Positions 26,133 to 33,897 of a stretch of 56,000 nucleotides of DNA are shown here, one piece after another (position 1 is the stretch's first letter; every line of letters begins with the position of its first letter). Location: contig JAIPBE010000019.1 in NCBI GenBank assembly GCA_021738725.1, positions 1 to 56,000 on the forward strand. Direction: 5' to 3'. The position numbers were made by a program, and so were the translations under genes. The notes under the pieces are model-generated. The model had not been told where the DNA came from, made no database searches, and was given only the letters and a program-made list of their open reading frames with translations. The DNA comes from Saprospiraceae bacterium. Lineage in GTDB: Bacteria; Bacteroidota; Bacteroidia; Chitinophagales; Saprospiraceae.

Positions 26133-26494
26133 AGGTAACACCTGAACACAACGAGCGTATTGCAAAAATGACCTTTGCATCTGTGTACCCACATTATATC
26201 GCAAAGGTGGAGAAGAAGGGTCGAACGAAAGAGGAACTACATCAGGTGATCGAGTGGCTGACCGGATTTGACGATCAGAAGCTTCAGGATCTGATTGACA
26301 AGAAGGTTACGTTTGAAACTTTTTTTAGCCAAGCCAAATTAAACCCGAATGCCACGCTGATCACCGGAGTTATCTGCGGCTATCGGATCGAGGAAATTGA
26401 GAACCCATTGACTCGTCAGACCCGGTACTTGGATAAGCTGGTGGATGAATTGGCCAGAGGAAGGAAGATAGACAAGATTTTAAGGACGGGATAG
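26129..26494 (+). CDS. DUF2200 family protein
   Basis: A 121-residue protein of the DUF2200 family (about 110-120 residues, no known role), with the typical start ERIAKMTFASVYPHYIAKVEKKGRTKEEL, then VIEWLTGFDD and VICGYRIEEIENPLTRQTRYLDKLVDELARGRK towards the end, which looks like a small all-helical protein with a conserved pocket. Coupled to the DUF1801 gene by a 4-base overlap. DUF2200, DUF1801 and SnoaL-like genes often occur among accessory stress genes. Confidence 0.8.
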   Translation: MKVTPEHNERIAKMTFASVYPHYIAKVEKKGRTKEELHQVIEWLTGFDDQKLQDLIDKKVTFETFFSQAKLNPNATLITGVICGYRIEEIENPLTRQTRYLDKLVDELARGRKIDKILRTG

Positions 26495-26649
26495 GAAAAT
26501 GGGATGATATCGTTCATTCCAAAACTGAGCCGAACACCATGTTGTGAATTGAAACCAAAACAGGATGATGACAAAAGAATTCGGTTGAAAAATTAAATGC
26601 ATCCTTCAGAATCGCCCGGGATTCCATCATAAAAAAACATTCAATTAGC

Positions 26650-27552
26650 CTACCCCTCACCCAACCACGGAAACACCTCCTCGCCCACATGCTCTCCACA
26701 TTCAGCGACCACATAGGCACGAAGGATTTTGGTCATTTCAGCATACACACCGTTCAGGTCGGAATAGTACCGCCGATCGCCGATCGCATTGACCGGCTGG
26801 ATCCCCTTAAGACTGTTGACCAGATAAACGCCCTTCGCCACATCCAGGTCCAAGCGGGTCAACGGTGCTGCGTGAATTTTACGTTTGGCTGGTAGCAGAG
26901 CATTCAGAAGTGCCAGTGTGGTGCCGGGAAGAGCTGCGGCGTGGACATCGGGTTGTTTCAACTGATGCCCATCCCAGATAATCACATTGGCGGTGGTACT
27001 GCAACTGATGCGTCCATCCACGGTCAACAATAAAGCATCATCTGCACCGGCGTCTCGGGCTTCACGGAGAGCCATTATATGGTCGAGGTAATGGGTGGAT
27101 TTGAGATAACTGCTGGGGCTGTCCGGATTTTTACGGACAGAAGCGATATGCAAATCGACAGGATGTGTTGACACAAAACCCAGTTCGGAGAATCGGGCCA
27201 CGATCGTCGGTGTTCCCACAGGTTGGACATTCAGACCACGACCGGCCCGGCCTGGTGTGACAGTGATGCGCAATACCCCATGGCGCCCCGGCTCCTTGTC
27301 TAAAAGATCATGCAGTATTCGTTCGGCATTCAATTCCTCGGATGAAAGCGCTGCCCCGATCTGTTGCAAGCCCGCCAGCAGACGATGCAAATGTGAGGCG
27401 ACATTAACCATTTTGCAATTCACCACAGCAATGGTCTCAAACAGGCCCATCCCCAAGGTGAAACCCTGATCGTTGGCATGGACCACCGGTTGTTGCCCCG
27501 GTATGACCTGGCCATTCACCCAGTTCCAGTCATGCGATGTGTCGTTGCTCAT
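26650..27552 (-). CDS. pabC: 4-amino-4-deoxychorismate lyase (class IV aminotransferase fold)
   Basis: PabC removes pyruvate from aminodeoxychorismate to give para-aminobenzoate for folate. The 300-residue PLP protein has the class IV layout: VNGQVIP near the start, DQGFTLGMGLFET, the PLP lysine in LKSTHYLDHIMALREAR and DGRISCSTTANVIIW. It could be confused with branched-chain aminotransferases, but the operon with pabA and pabB decides for PabC. The start overlaps the pabA end by 23 bases. It lacks the paired gene for GTP cyclohydrolase. Confidence 0.88.
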   Translation of the reverse strand: MSNDTSHDWNWVNGQVIPGQQPVVHANDQGFTLGMGLFETIAVVNCKMVNVASHLHRLLAGLQQIGAALSSEELNAERILHDLLDKEPGRHGVLRITVTPGRAGRGLNVQPVGTPTIVARFSELGFVSTHPVDLHIASVRKNPDSPSSYLKSTHYLDHIMALREARDAGADDALLLTVDGRISCSTTANVIIWDGHQLKQPDVHAAALPGTTLALLNALLPAKRKIHAAPLTRLDLDVAKGVYLVNSLKGIQPVNAIGDRRYYSDLNGVYAEMTKILRAYVVAECGEHVGEEVFPWLGEG

Positions 27553-28132
27553 GGAAGGTGTGGGTCAGGGTGAGAAAATTGTGCAGAAGGTGCAGACCTT
27601 CCGGCGTAAGGATGGATTCTGGGTGAAATTGAACCCCATACGTCGGGTGCTCGGGATGTTCAACAGCCATATTCAAGCCGTCAGCCGTCCAGGCGATAGG
27701 GACCAAGGGATGACAATCTGCAACTATTGCAGGTAACATCAGACTGTGATATCGGGCTGCTTCAAAGGGGTTGGACAATCCGGCAAACAACGGATGACCG
27801 ATCGGGGTGTGGATCTTCTCGGGCAGACCATGAACCGGTTGGGGAGAGCGGATCACCAGGACCGAAAAAGCTGTACCAATACACTGATGGCCCAGGCAAA
27901 CCCCCAGGATGGGGATGATGCCACTCCAGGACCGGATCAATTCGACACAATGGCCAGCCTCAGCCGGTGTGCAAGGTCCAGGGGAGAGGATGATCGCCTC
28001 CGGTGGATGCACAGACAGATCAAGCAGGAGCGGGTCATCATTGCGCACCACCTCTACCTCCTTCCCCAGGATTTGAAAGTTGTGGACCAGGTTGTACACA
28101 AAGGAATCGTAATTGTCGACGACCAGGATCAT
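27530..28132 (-). CDS. pabA: aminodeoxychorismate synthase glutaminase subunit
   Basis: A 200-residue class I glutamine amidotransferase that passes ammonia to PabB. The catalytic triad is visible: GVCLGHQCIG with the nucleophile Cys and GVQFHPESIL with His and Glu, after a MILVVDNYDSFVYNL start common to PabA and TrpG. Its stop lies inside pabC and its start overlaps the pabB stop (ATGA), so pabB-pabA-pabC is one coupled operon. No trp genes accompany it; that and the PIKGT motif in PabB favour the para-aminobenzoate role. Confidence 0.92.
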   Translation of the reverse strand: MILVVDNYDSFVYNLVHNFQILGKEVEVVRNDDPLLLDLSVHPPEAIILSPGPCTPAEAGHCVELIRSWSGIIPILGVCLGHQCIGTAFSVLVIRSPQPVHGLPEKIHTPIGHPLFAGLSNPFEAARYHSLMLPAIVADCHPLVPIAWTADGLNMAVEHPEHPTYGVQFHPESILTPEGLHLLHNFLTLTHTFHEQRHIA

Positions 28133-29451
28133 GGATGAAAGGCAGTAAAGATGCGAGCCGCTTTATCCAGGGATTCCTGATATTCTTCGGCGCCATCCGA
28201 AAGATAAACAATCCCTCCACCCGATTGAAACCAGGCTTTCGTGCTCTGGATAAGAATGGTTCGAATGGCAATATTCGAATCCATATGCCCGTCAAAGCCC
28301 CAATAGCCCAGACATCCACAGTACACATGGCGGGGCATTCCCTCCAATTCCTGGATGATCTCCATGGCTCGTTTCTTGGGAGCACCGGTGATCGACCCCC
28401 CCGGAAACGCCGCTTTGACAACGTCTACAGCGTGCAGGCCCGGTTTTAGCTCACCCTGGACAGCGGACACGAGATGATGCACCGAGGCATACGACTCCAG
28501 ACCACAAAGGTCCGGTACAGTGACCGAACCGGGGATGCAGACCTTGGAAAGGTCATTGCGGAGGAGATCGACGATCATGGTGTTCTCAGAGCGGTCTTTC
28601 TGGCTGGCCAACAATTCGGCAGCCAGTTCCGCATCTCGATGTCGGTCTGCATGGCGGGGACGGGTGCCTTTGATGGGGCGAGTTTCAATCATTCGTCCGG
28701 ATAATCGCAGGAATCGTTCCGGCGAGACCGAAGCGATGGTGAGATCCGGATATTGAAAGTAGGCACCGAAGGGTGCCGCATTAATCTGCCTGGAATGTTG
28801 ATAAAAGGTCACCGGATCAAAGTCGGCCGGAAGATCCGTGGTAAACCGCTGCGAAAAATTGGCTTGAAACACATCCCCGGCAGCGATCCACTCCCGAATC
28901 CGGTCGACTGACCGGATATAGTCCGCTCGGGTAAAGTTGGATGTCCATTGCGGATCTACCTTGGCTGGCGATGGCAAGGTTGGAGAAGAGGTGGCTATCG
29001 ACAATTGATCTGCCCACCAGGTTGCCCGCTCTCGTGCACGCGAAGGACGTCGTTCGGAATCTTTTTCGGGATAGCCGGAGCTGTAAATGGTGGCAGTTTG
29101 ATGTTCGTGATCAAATACGGTGACCACATCGTAAAAGTGAACCCAAAGGGAGGGAAGATCGATGCCATCTGATGGAACGGGTGGTAAATCCTCCAGGGTC
29201 TGGTTGAGTTCATACCCGATATAACCGACTGCACCACCTCGAAACGGCGGATTATCCGGAAGATGTTGAAGAGGAAACTGACGGACCTTTTTTCGAAAAA
29301 CCGTCCATGGATCGCCGGCGATCTCCTCGTCATTCCAGTACAGGATATCGTTTTGATAGCGCAGGGAGGCGAACGGATCAGCCATCAAAAAGGAATATCG
29401 GCCCAGATCCGGAGATCTAAGGGCGCTATCCAGAAATCGCAATCCGGGCAA
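28129..29451 (-). CDS. pabB: aminodeoxychorismate synthase component I
   Basis: PabB aminates chorismate to 4-amino-4-deoxychorismate. The protein has the chorismate-binding fold: FLDSA...GRYSFL near the N-terminus, PIKGTRPR, where the Lys is diagnostic of PabB against anthranilate synthase (PIAGT), SVSPERFLRLSG, GGSITGAPKKRAMEIIQELEG and SGGGIV. The start is uncertain: the codon at 29451 is TTG, but the frame is open up to 29551 and carries about 33 further residues (HKQAIPYSDPGLLLGGL) that look genuine, with only ATT or ATC as possible starts and no ATG. A rare start or a base error is possible. Confidence 0.88.
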   Translation of the reverse strand: MPGLRFLDSALRSPDLGRYSFLMADPFASLRYQNDILYWNDEEIAGDPWTVFRKKVRQFPLQHLPDNPPFRGGAVGYIGYELNQTLEDLPPVPSDGIDLPSLWVHFYDVVTVFDHEHQTATIYSSGYPEKDSERRPSRARERATWWADQLSIATSSPTLPSPAKVDPQWTSNFTRADYIRSVDRIREWIAAGDVFQANFSQRFTTDLPADFDPVTFYQHSRQINAAPFGAYFQYPDLTIASVSPERFLRLSGRMIETRPIKGTRPRHADRHRDAELAAELLASQKDRSENTMIVDLLRNDLSKVCIPGSVTVPDLCGLESYASVHHLVSAVQGELKPGLHAVDVVKAAFPGGSITGAPKKRAMEIIQELEGMPRHVYCGCLGYWGFDGHMDSNIAIRTILIQSTKAWFQSGGGIVYLSDGAEEYQESLDKAARIFTAFHP

Positions 29452-29629
29452 ATGCTGCAGACCACCCAGGAGAAGTCCTGGATCCGAATAGGGAATAGCC
29501 TGTTTATGGAGGGTGAAAGGTGTGATGGTTGAAGATTTGTCGGGCTGAAATTAATGGAGATTCCGGGGATAGCTGTCGAAGTAGTTCTATGCGGTGCGTA
29601 GAATGTCTGGAATCCCGTACTTTTAGCGG

Positions 29630-30886
29630 GTGTCTGACATCCTGTCCCAAACCGATATGCTCCAACGGATCGAAGAGTTGGAGAAAGATCTGAACCTCAA
29701 GCAGCTTCAGATCAATCGTCTGTTGAACATCACGCAAGCGATCAACAACAATATCAAGTTTGACGATCTGTTCCGGATGTACCAGTCCTTTCTCAACTGG
29801 GAGATGGGGATCACCCGAATGGCACTGTTTGTCAAGAACAAGGAGGAAACCGACTGGGTCTGTCCGGCGTACCTGGGTCTGCAACCGCAGTTTATCGAAC
29901 GACATGGTGCGATCGGCTATCTGTTGAGTGGATTTTCCCGATTGACCAAGCTCAAGCACCATGAACATCCGTTCCTCAAGGAATTTGATCTGATCATTCC
30001 GGTAATGCACAAGGATACGGCGATTGCCTATGCCTTTTTAGGCCATCTCGATCAGGAACATGACCTGTACAACAAAGTGCAGTTTATCACCACCATCACC
30101 AATGTGGTAGCGGTAGCCATCGAGAACAAGCGCCTTTTCAAACGCCAGCTCGAGCAGGAACGTTTGAAACGGGAGATGGAATTGGCCAGCGATATCCAGA
30201 TGATGCTGGTACCGGCGGTGCTCCCGACCAGTGACAAATTCGAACTGGCCAGTATTTACAAACCGCAACTGGGGGTTGGTGGCGACTATTTCGATTTTAT
30301 TCAGCACAGTTCAGAGCGGCTCAGCTTTTGTGTGGCCGATATATCCGGAAAGGGACTGGCTGCCGCGCTGATCATGTCCAATTTTCAGGCGAACCTTCAC
30401 AGTCTGCTCTTGCAGAAACTCCCTCTACAAGATCTGATCGTACAGCTGAATGATGCCGTGTTCCGGATCACTAATGGTGCCCGGTTCATCACCATGTTTT
30501 TTGCAGAATACCTGCCTGGCGAACGCAAACTCAGGTATGTCAATGCCGGCCACGTACCCCCACTGTTGGTCCGGGATGGAGAGATGGTCCAGCTGCAGGC
30601 CGGGTGCACCATTCTGGGTTGTTTTAACGAGCTCCCCGAACTGGAGGTTGGTGAAATAGAGATTACCCCGGGATCTATGATATTGAGTTATACCGACGGA
30701 CTCACAGATCTGAAAAATGACAACGGGGACTTTCTCAATGAGCAATTGTTGTTCGATTATTCCCGGGCCTATTATCACCTGCCTGCTGAAGAATTCAACG
30801 ATCAGTTGATGGAACGTATGGAGCTCTTCCGAGGCCAGCAGCCTTTTCCGGATGATGTGACGGTACTGACCTGTAAGTTCAAATGA
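29630..30886 (+). CDS. PP2C SpoIIE-type serine phosphatase with GAF-like domain
   Basis: The 418-residue protein has an N-terminal coiled coil (about residues 10-40), a GAF-like sensory domain (about 40-165), a linker coiled coil (170-190) and a C-terminal PPM/SpoIIE phosphatase domain (about 200-418) with GVGGDYFDF, VADISGKGLAAALIMS, SYTDGLTDLKND and PDDVTVLTCKF, whose Asp residues bind metal. These RsbU/RsbP-like enzymes control sigma-factor partner-switching or other signalling by dephosphorylating anti-anti-sigma proteins. No STAS or RsbW-like partner is beside it. The GTG start at 29630 is used; the ATG at 29657 is an alternative that would follow a TACTTTTA -7-like motif. Confidence 0.88.
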   Translation: MSDILSQTDMLQRIEELEKDLNLKQLQINRLLNITQAINNNIKFDDLFRMYQSFLNWEMGITRMALFVKNKEETDWVCPAYLGLQPQFIERHGAIGYLLSGFSRLTKLKHHEHPFLKEFDLIIPVMHKDTAIAYAFLGHLDQEHDLYNKVQFITTITNVVAVAIENKRLFKRQLEQERLKREMELASDIQMMLVPAVLPTSDKFELASIYKPQLGVGGDYFDFIQHSSERLSFCVADISGKGLAAALIMSNFQANLHSLLLQKLPLQDLIVQLNDAVFRITNGARFITMFFAEYLPGERKLRYVNAGHVPPLLVRDGEMVQLQAGCTILGCFNELPELEVGEIEITPGSMILSYTDGLTDLKNDNGDFLNEQLLFDYSRAYYHLPAEEFNDQLMERMELFRGQQPFPDDVTVLTCKFK

Positions 30887-30961
30887 TCCATCTATTTGGA
30901 TCGCCGATTAAACCTTTATTCATTCACCTCGTCAAAGAGGCAATCAGGAACCTGAAACAGC

Positions 30962-31519
30962 GTGGCCAACCCCGGATCTGATCAACATGTATTAGCAATG
31001 CTTTGCGATCCACTCCGGCGGGAGGAAGGATTTCGGCAGATGATGGATCTGTATCAGGAGAAACTGTACAGTCTTGTCTTCCGGATGACACGATCAGTGG
31101 ATGACACACATGATGTGTTGCAGGAAACTCTGGTGAAGGTGTTATTGAATGCGGATCGGTTCAAAGGAAACAGTTCGCTCTACACATGGGTATACCGGAT
31201 CGCTGTCAACGAATCCATCACGTTCTTGAAAAAGAGAAACCGAAGAATGACCTCGGAATTTGAACCGGACATCCATGGGCAGACCGATCAGGGATTGGCT
31301 GCTGGCATCTCCGAAAAAGAGGTCCAGGTAGTGCTGAAGGAAGCGATCGAATTGCTGCCCGAAAAACAGCGGATTGTGTTCAACCTCCGGTATTTCGAAG
31401 AACTGGGATATCAGCAGATGTCCGAGATCCTGGAAACCTCGGTCGGATCGTTGAAGGCTTCCTACCACCATGCAGTAAAAAAGATCGAAAATCATTTGCA
31501 AAGCGTACAGATATCATGA
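30962..31519 (+). CDS. ECF-type RNA polymerase sigma factor (module 2)
   Basis: A 185-residue ECF sigma factor: region 2 (YSLVFRMTRSVDDTHDVLQETLVKVLLNADRF, about residues 38-70) followed by WVYRIAVNESITFLKKRNRR, and region 4 (LPEKQRIVFNLRYFEELGYQQMSEILETSVGSLKASYHHAVKKI). The first codon is GTG at 30962; an internal ATG exists at residue 13. It overlaps the next gene by four bases. It lies 75 bases behind the phosphatase gene, and both could respond to envelope signals. Confidence 0.92.
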   Translation: MANPGSDQHVLAMLCDPLRREEGFRQMMDLYQEKLYSLVFRMTRSVDDTHDVLQETLVKVLLNADRFKGNSSLYTWVYRIAVNESITFLKKRNRRMTSEFEPDIHGQTDQGLAAGISEKEVQVVLKEAIELLPEKQRIVFNLRYFEELGYQQMSEILETSVGSLKASYHHAVKKIENHLQSVQIS

Positions 31520-32007
31520 GTGAGGAGATCAGAAAGGAATTGGAGGAGATCGCCCCACGGCTAGCTCGACTACAGCGGCCGGAGGATGTCCCCCCTGTGG
31601 AGGGCAACTACTTCCACAACCTTCGGGTGGATGTCCTTCAGAATTATCGGGAGCGACTGACCCATCCAAAGAGCCGAAGAGAGTCTTCTGGTTGGTGGTC
31701 TTTCCTGTCCCTGCCCAAACGACCAGCCATGGCCATTGCTTTTGCCTCTGTGGCGATGCTGCTGGTCACGGTATTCTGGCTCTGGCCGGCGCAAGTGGAG
31801 GAAGATGCTTTTGCAGAATTGAAGACAGACGAGATCTACGCGTACATCGAAGAGAATATTGATGACTTTGAGGTTGAACTGCTGATGCAAAGCGGCCTGA
31901 CTACCCATGGCTCCCTGTTTGAGGATGTGGACGAAGATGGACTGGAAGACTACCTGATGGATGATATCCAGCAGTGGGATGAGGATGATTGGGAAGACAT
32001 TCTATAA
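31516..32007 (+). CDS. probable anti-sigma factor of module 2 with acidic tail
   Basis: A 163-residue protein coupled to the sigma gene by ATGA. One transmembrane helix at about residues 73-92 (AIAFASVAMLLVTVFWLW) separates a charged cytoplasmic part (about 1-68) from a C-terminal part whose last 30 residues are strikingly acidic and Trp-rich (DVDEDGLEDYLMDDIQQWDEDDWEDIL, read in pieces). I see no zinc motif. The topology fits a single-pass anti-sigma. The acidic tail might bind metal or the secreted protein coded next. Confidence 0.7.
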   Translation: MSEEIRKELEEIAPRLARLQRPEDVPPVEGNYFHNLRVDVLQNYRERLTHPKSRRESSGWWSFLSLPKRPAMAIAFASVAMLLVTVFWLWPAQVEEDAFAELKTDEIYAYIEENIDDFEVELLMQSGLTTHGSLFEDVDEDGLEDYLMDDIQQWDEDDWEDIL

Positions 32008-32029
32008 CCGTGACAAATATCATTTGACC

Positions 32030-32506
32030 ATGAAAAAAGGAATACTGATCAGCTTAATCGTACTGATCGTTGCTGCAGTGAATGCTCAACCACCAGGCCC
32101 TCCGGGCCCTCCCGGGGAAAAGAATCCCAAGATGGAAAAGCGCATCGAATCGATGCGGATCGCGTTCATCACCAAGGAGCTGAACCTGACTCCATCCGAA
32201 TCCCAGGCATTCTGGCCTGTATTCAATGAGATGAAGGACCGGGAAAAAGCCCTGCGGGAACAGATGAAGCCGGATAAACCGGTCGAGGAATTGACAGAGC
32301 AGGAAGCGAATACTGTACTGGATCAGCAGATGAACCTGATGGATAAAGAAGTGACGCTTCGTCGGGAATACACCGAGCGATTCCGAAAGATCTTGCCTGC
32401 CACCAAAGTCTTAAAGCTCCAGCATGCTGAAGGAGAATTCCGAAGACAGCTGGTCAATGAAGTCAAAGAGCGGCGGTCACGCAAAGAACGACCCGGTCGG
32501 AAATAG
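32030..32506 (+). CDS. small Spy/CpxP-like secreted protein
   Basis: A 158-residue protein with signal peptide (residues 1-18, VNAQ), a proline-glycine rich linker and a helical body rich in Lys, Glu, Arg and Met (FWPVFNEMKDREKAL, MDKEVTLRREYTERFRKILPATKVLKLQHAEGEF). It resembles the LTxxQ helical hairpins of Spy/CpxP periplasmic chaperones, and heavy-metal sensor proteins of the same fold accompany ECF factors. The start at 32030 is chosen for the signal peptide; an earlier frame from 31961 overlaps the anti-sigma gene. It closes module 2, before a strong terminator. Confidence 0.75.
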   Translation: MKKGILISLIVLIVAAVNAQPPGPPGPPGEKNPKMEKRIESMRIAFITKELNLTPSESQAFWPVFNEMKDREKALREQMKPDKPVEELTEQEANTVLDQQMNLMDKEVTLRREYTERFRKILPATKVLKLQHAEGEFRRQLVNEVKERRSRKERPGRK

Positions 32507-32529
32507 GACATTCGGTCAGGATCAAAATA

Positions 32530-32570
32530 AGACAGACCATGAGGACCCTCCTCATGGTCTGTCTTTTTTT
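32530..32570 (+). terminator. Rho-independent terminator after ECF module 2
   Basis: A perfect 16-base-pair stem (starting AGACAGACCATGAGGA) with a CCC loop is followed by seven T residues. It is one of the strongest terminators in the window. Confidence 0.95.
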
Positions 32571-32631
32571 GCCTGGGTCCTGTCCAACTTCGGTCAGATC
32601 AAAGACCTTAAAAATCCCGTTCTTTGTTTGA

Positions 32632-33168
32632 ATGAAACTCTTCACCGAGATACCGGAAATTGGCCTGCGACCGTTAGAAAAACGGGATATTCCCGATCTG
32701 GCCCGATGTGCGAACAATCCTCGAATTGCTCATTTTGTCAGAGATCGATTTCCCTCTCCCTACACCGAACAGGATGCCATCACCTTTTTGGAACTGCAAC
32801 TGAAGGAGGGGCGTCCTGAACAAATGGCGATCACAGATCAGGATCGACTCATCGGTATGATGGGCGCCATTCCACAGACGGATGTGTATCGTCTGAGTGC
32901 AGAGTTTGGATATTGGGTCAGTGAAGACTATTGGGGAAAGGGTATTGCTACAGCCGCTGCTCGGGTGTTCACTCCCTGGCTGTTTGACCAGACCGATCTG
33001 ATCCGAGTGTATGCCCGGGTTTTTGCTTTTAATCCGGCCTCCAGACGAGTGCTTGAAAAGTCAGGATTCATCTATGAGGGTCTTTGTCGTGATGCGGTGA
33101 TCAAAGAGGGGAAGATCCATGATGAATACTATTATGCATTGTTAAAAAAGGACCAGCATGAAGATTGA
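32632..33168 (+). CDS. GNAT-family N-acetyltransferase (RimJ/RimL-like)
   Basis: A 178-residue GNAT protein: acceptor strand LRPLEKRDIPDLARCANNPRIAHFV, followed by FGYWVSEDYWGKGIATAA with the acetyl-CoA pyrophosphate loop, and VYARVFAFNPASRRVLEKSGFIYEG at the C-terminus, as in ribosomal-protein or small-molecule acetyltransferases. The substrate is unknown. It overlaps the AlkD-like gene by 11 bases, so the two are probably cotranscribed. Confidence 0.88.
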   Translation: MKLFTEIPEIGLRPLEKRDIPDLARCANNPRIAHFVRDRFPSPYTEQDAITFLELQLKEGRPEQMAITDQDRLIGMMGAIPQTDVYRLSAEFGYWVSEDYWGKGIATAAARVFTPWLFDQTDLIRVYARVFAFNPASRRVLEKSGFIYEGLCRDAVIKEGKIHDEYYYALLKKDQHED

Positions 33169-33844
33169 TCCCTATCTGCGGGAGATCAAGCGCCGCTTTG
33201 CTGAAGCGGGTGATCCAGCCACTGCCGAAGGGCAGATGGCCTACATGCGCAACCAGTTCTCTTTCTATGGGCTGAAAGCTCCGATTTGGGTGGGTATCTT
33301 TCGGGAGTTCGTCAAGGAGCATGGATACCCGGCCTATGGTGGTCCCCTGGAAAGCATCGTCCGTCAGGCTTATTCGGAGGAGTACCGTGAACTGCATTAT
33401 ATCGCCTTGCAGATCATTGAAAAAACCCAGAAAAAGAGCGGTGCCGACCTGATCGACCTGCTGGAAGAGTTGATCCTTCGAAATTCCTGGTGGGATGCGG
33501 TGGATTGGATCGCCAAGTTGGTCGGCATCCATTTTGAGCGATTTCCGGATCAGATCGGTCCGGTGACCGAACGATGGATGGCTTCTGGAAAGCTATGGCT
33601 GCAACGTGTAGCCATCATTTACCAGCTGCGGTATAAGGAACAAACAGACACCCGGAGGATGTTCCGGTATATCCTCCAGGTGGCGGGGTCTCGAGAATTT
33701 TTCCTGCAAAAGGCTGCGGGATGGGCATTGCGTCAGCATGCCAAAACAGATCCCGCCCTGGTGGCGGCATTTGTAGAAAAGGAGACGTTACCGGCGCTCA
33801 CCAAACGAGAGGCCAGAAAACAACTGGCGAAAGAAGGCTATTGA
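33158..33844 (+). CDS. DNA alkylation repair protein, AlkD-like
   Basis: A 228-residue all-helical HEAT-like repeat protein of the AlkC/AlkD DNA glycosylase family, which removes bulky or positively charged alkylated bases without base flipping. It shows repeated helix pairs and typical motifs: MAYMRNQFSFYGLKAP at the N-terminus, ELHYIALQIIEK, NSWWDAVDWIAK with the aromatic and acidic residues of the active groove, and WALRQHAKTDPALVAAFVE near the end. The start lies inside the acetyltransferase gene. A hairpin at 33858-33885 ends the pair. Confidence 0.9.
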   Translation: MKIDPYLREIKRRFAEAGDPATAEGQMAYMRNQFSFYGLKAPIWVGIFREFVKEHGYPAYGGPLESIVRQAYSEEYRELHYIALQIIEKTQKKSGADLIDLLEELILRNSWWDAVDWIAKLVGIHFERFPDQIGPVTERWMASGKLWLQRVAIIYQLRYKEQTDTRRMFRYILQVAGSREFFLQKAAGWALRQHAKTDPALVAAFVEKETLPALTKREARKQLAKEGY

Positions 33845-33857
33845 TGCTGATATAGAG

Positions 33858-33885
33858 GAAACCCCCGGCCGGAGCCAGGGGTTTC
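33858..33885. terminator. hairpin between convergent genes
   Basis: GAAACCCC and GGGGTTTC form an eight-pair stem with a short inner GGC/GCC extension. T residues after the stem are few on the plus strand, so it is a weak or bidirectional terminator for the AlkD-like and the secreted repeat protein genes. Confidence 0.5.
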
Positions 33886-33897
33886 GTGTGATGGTGT

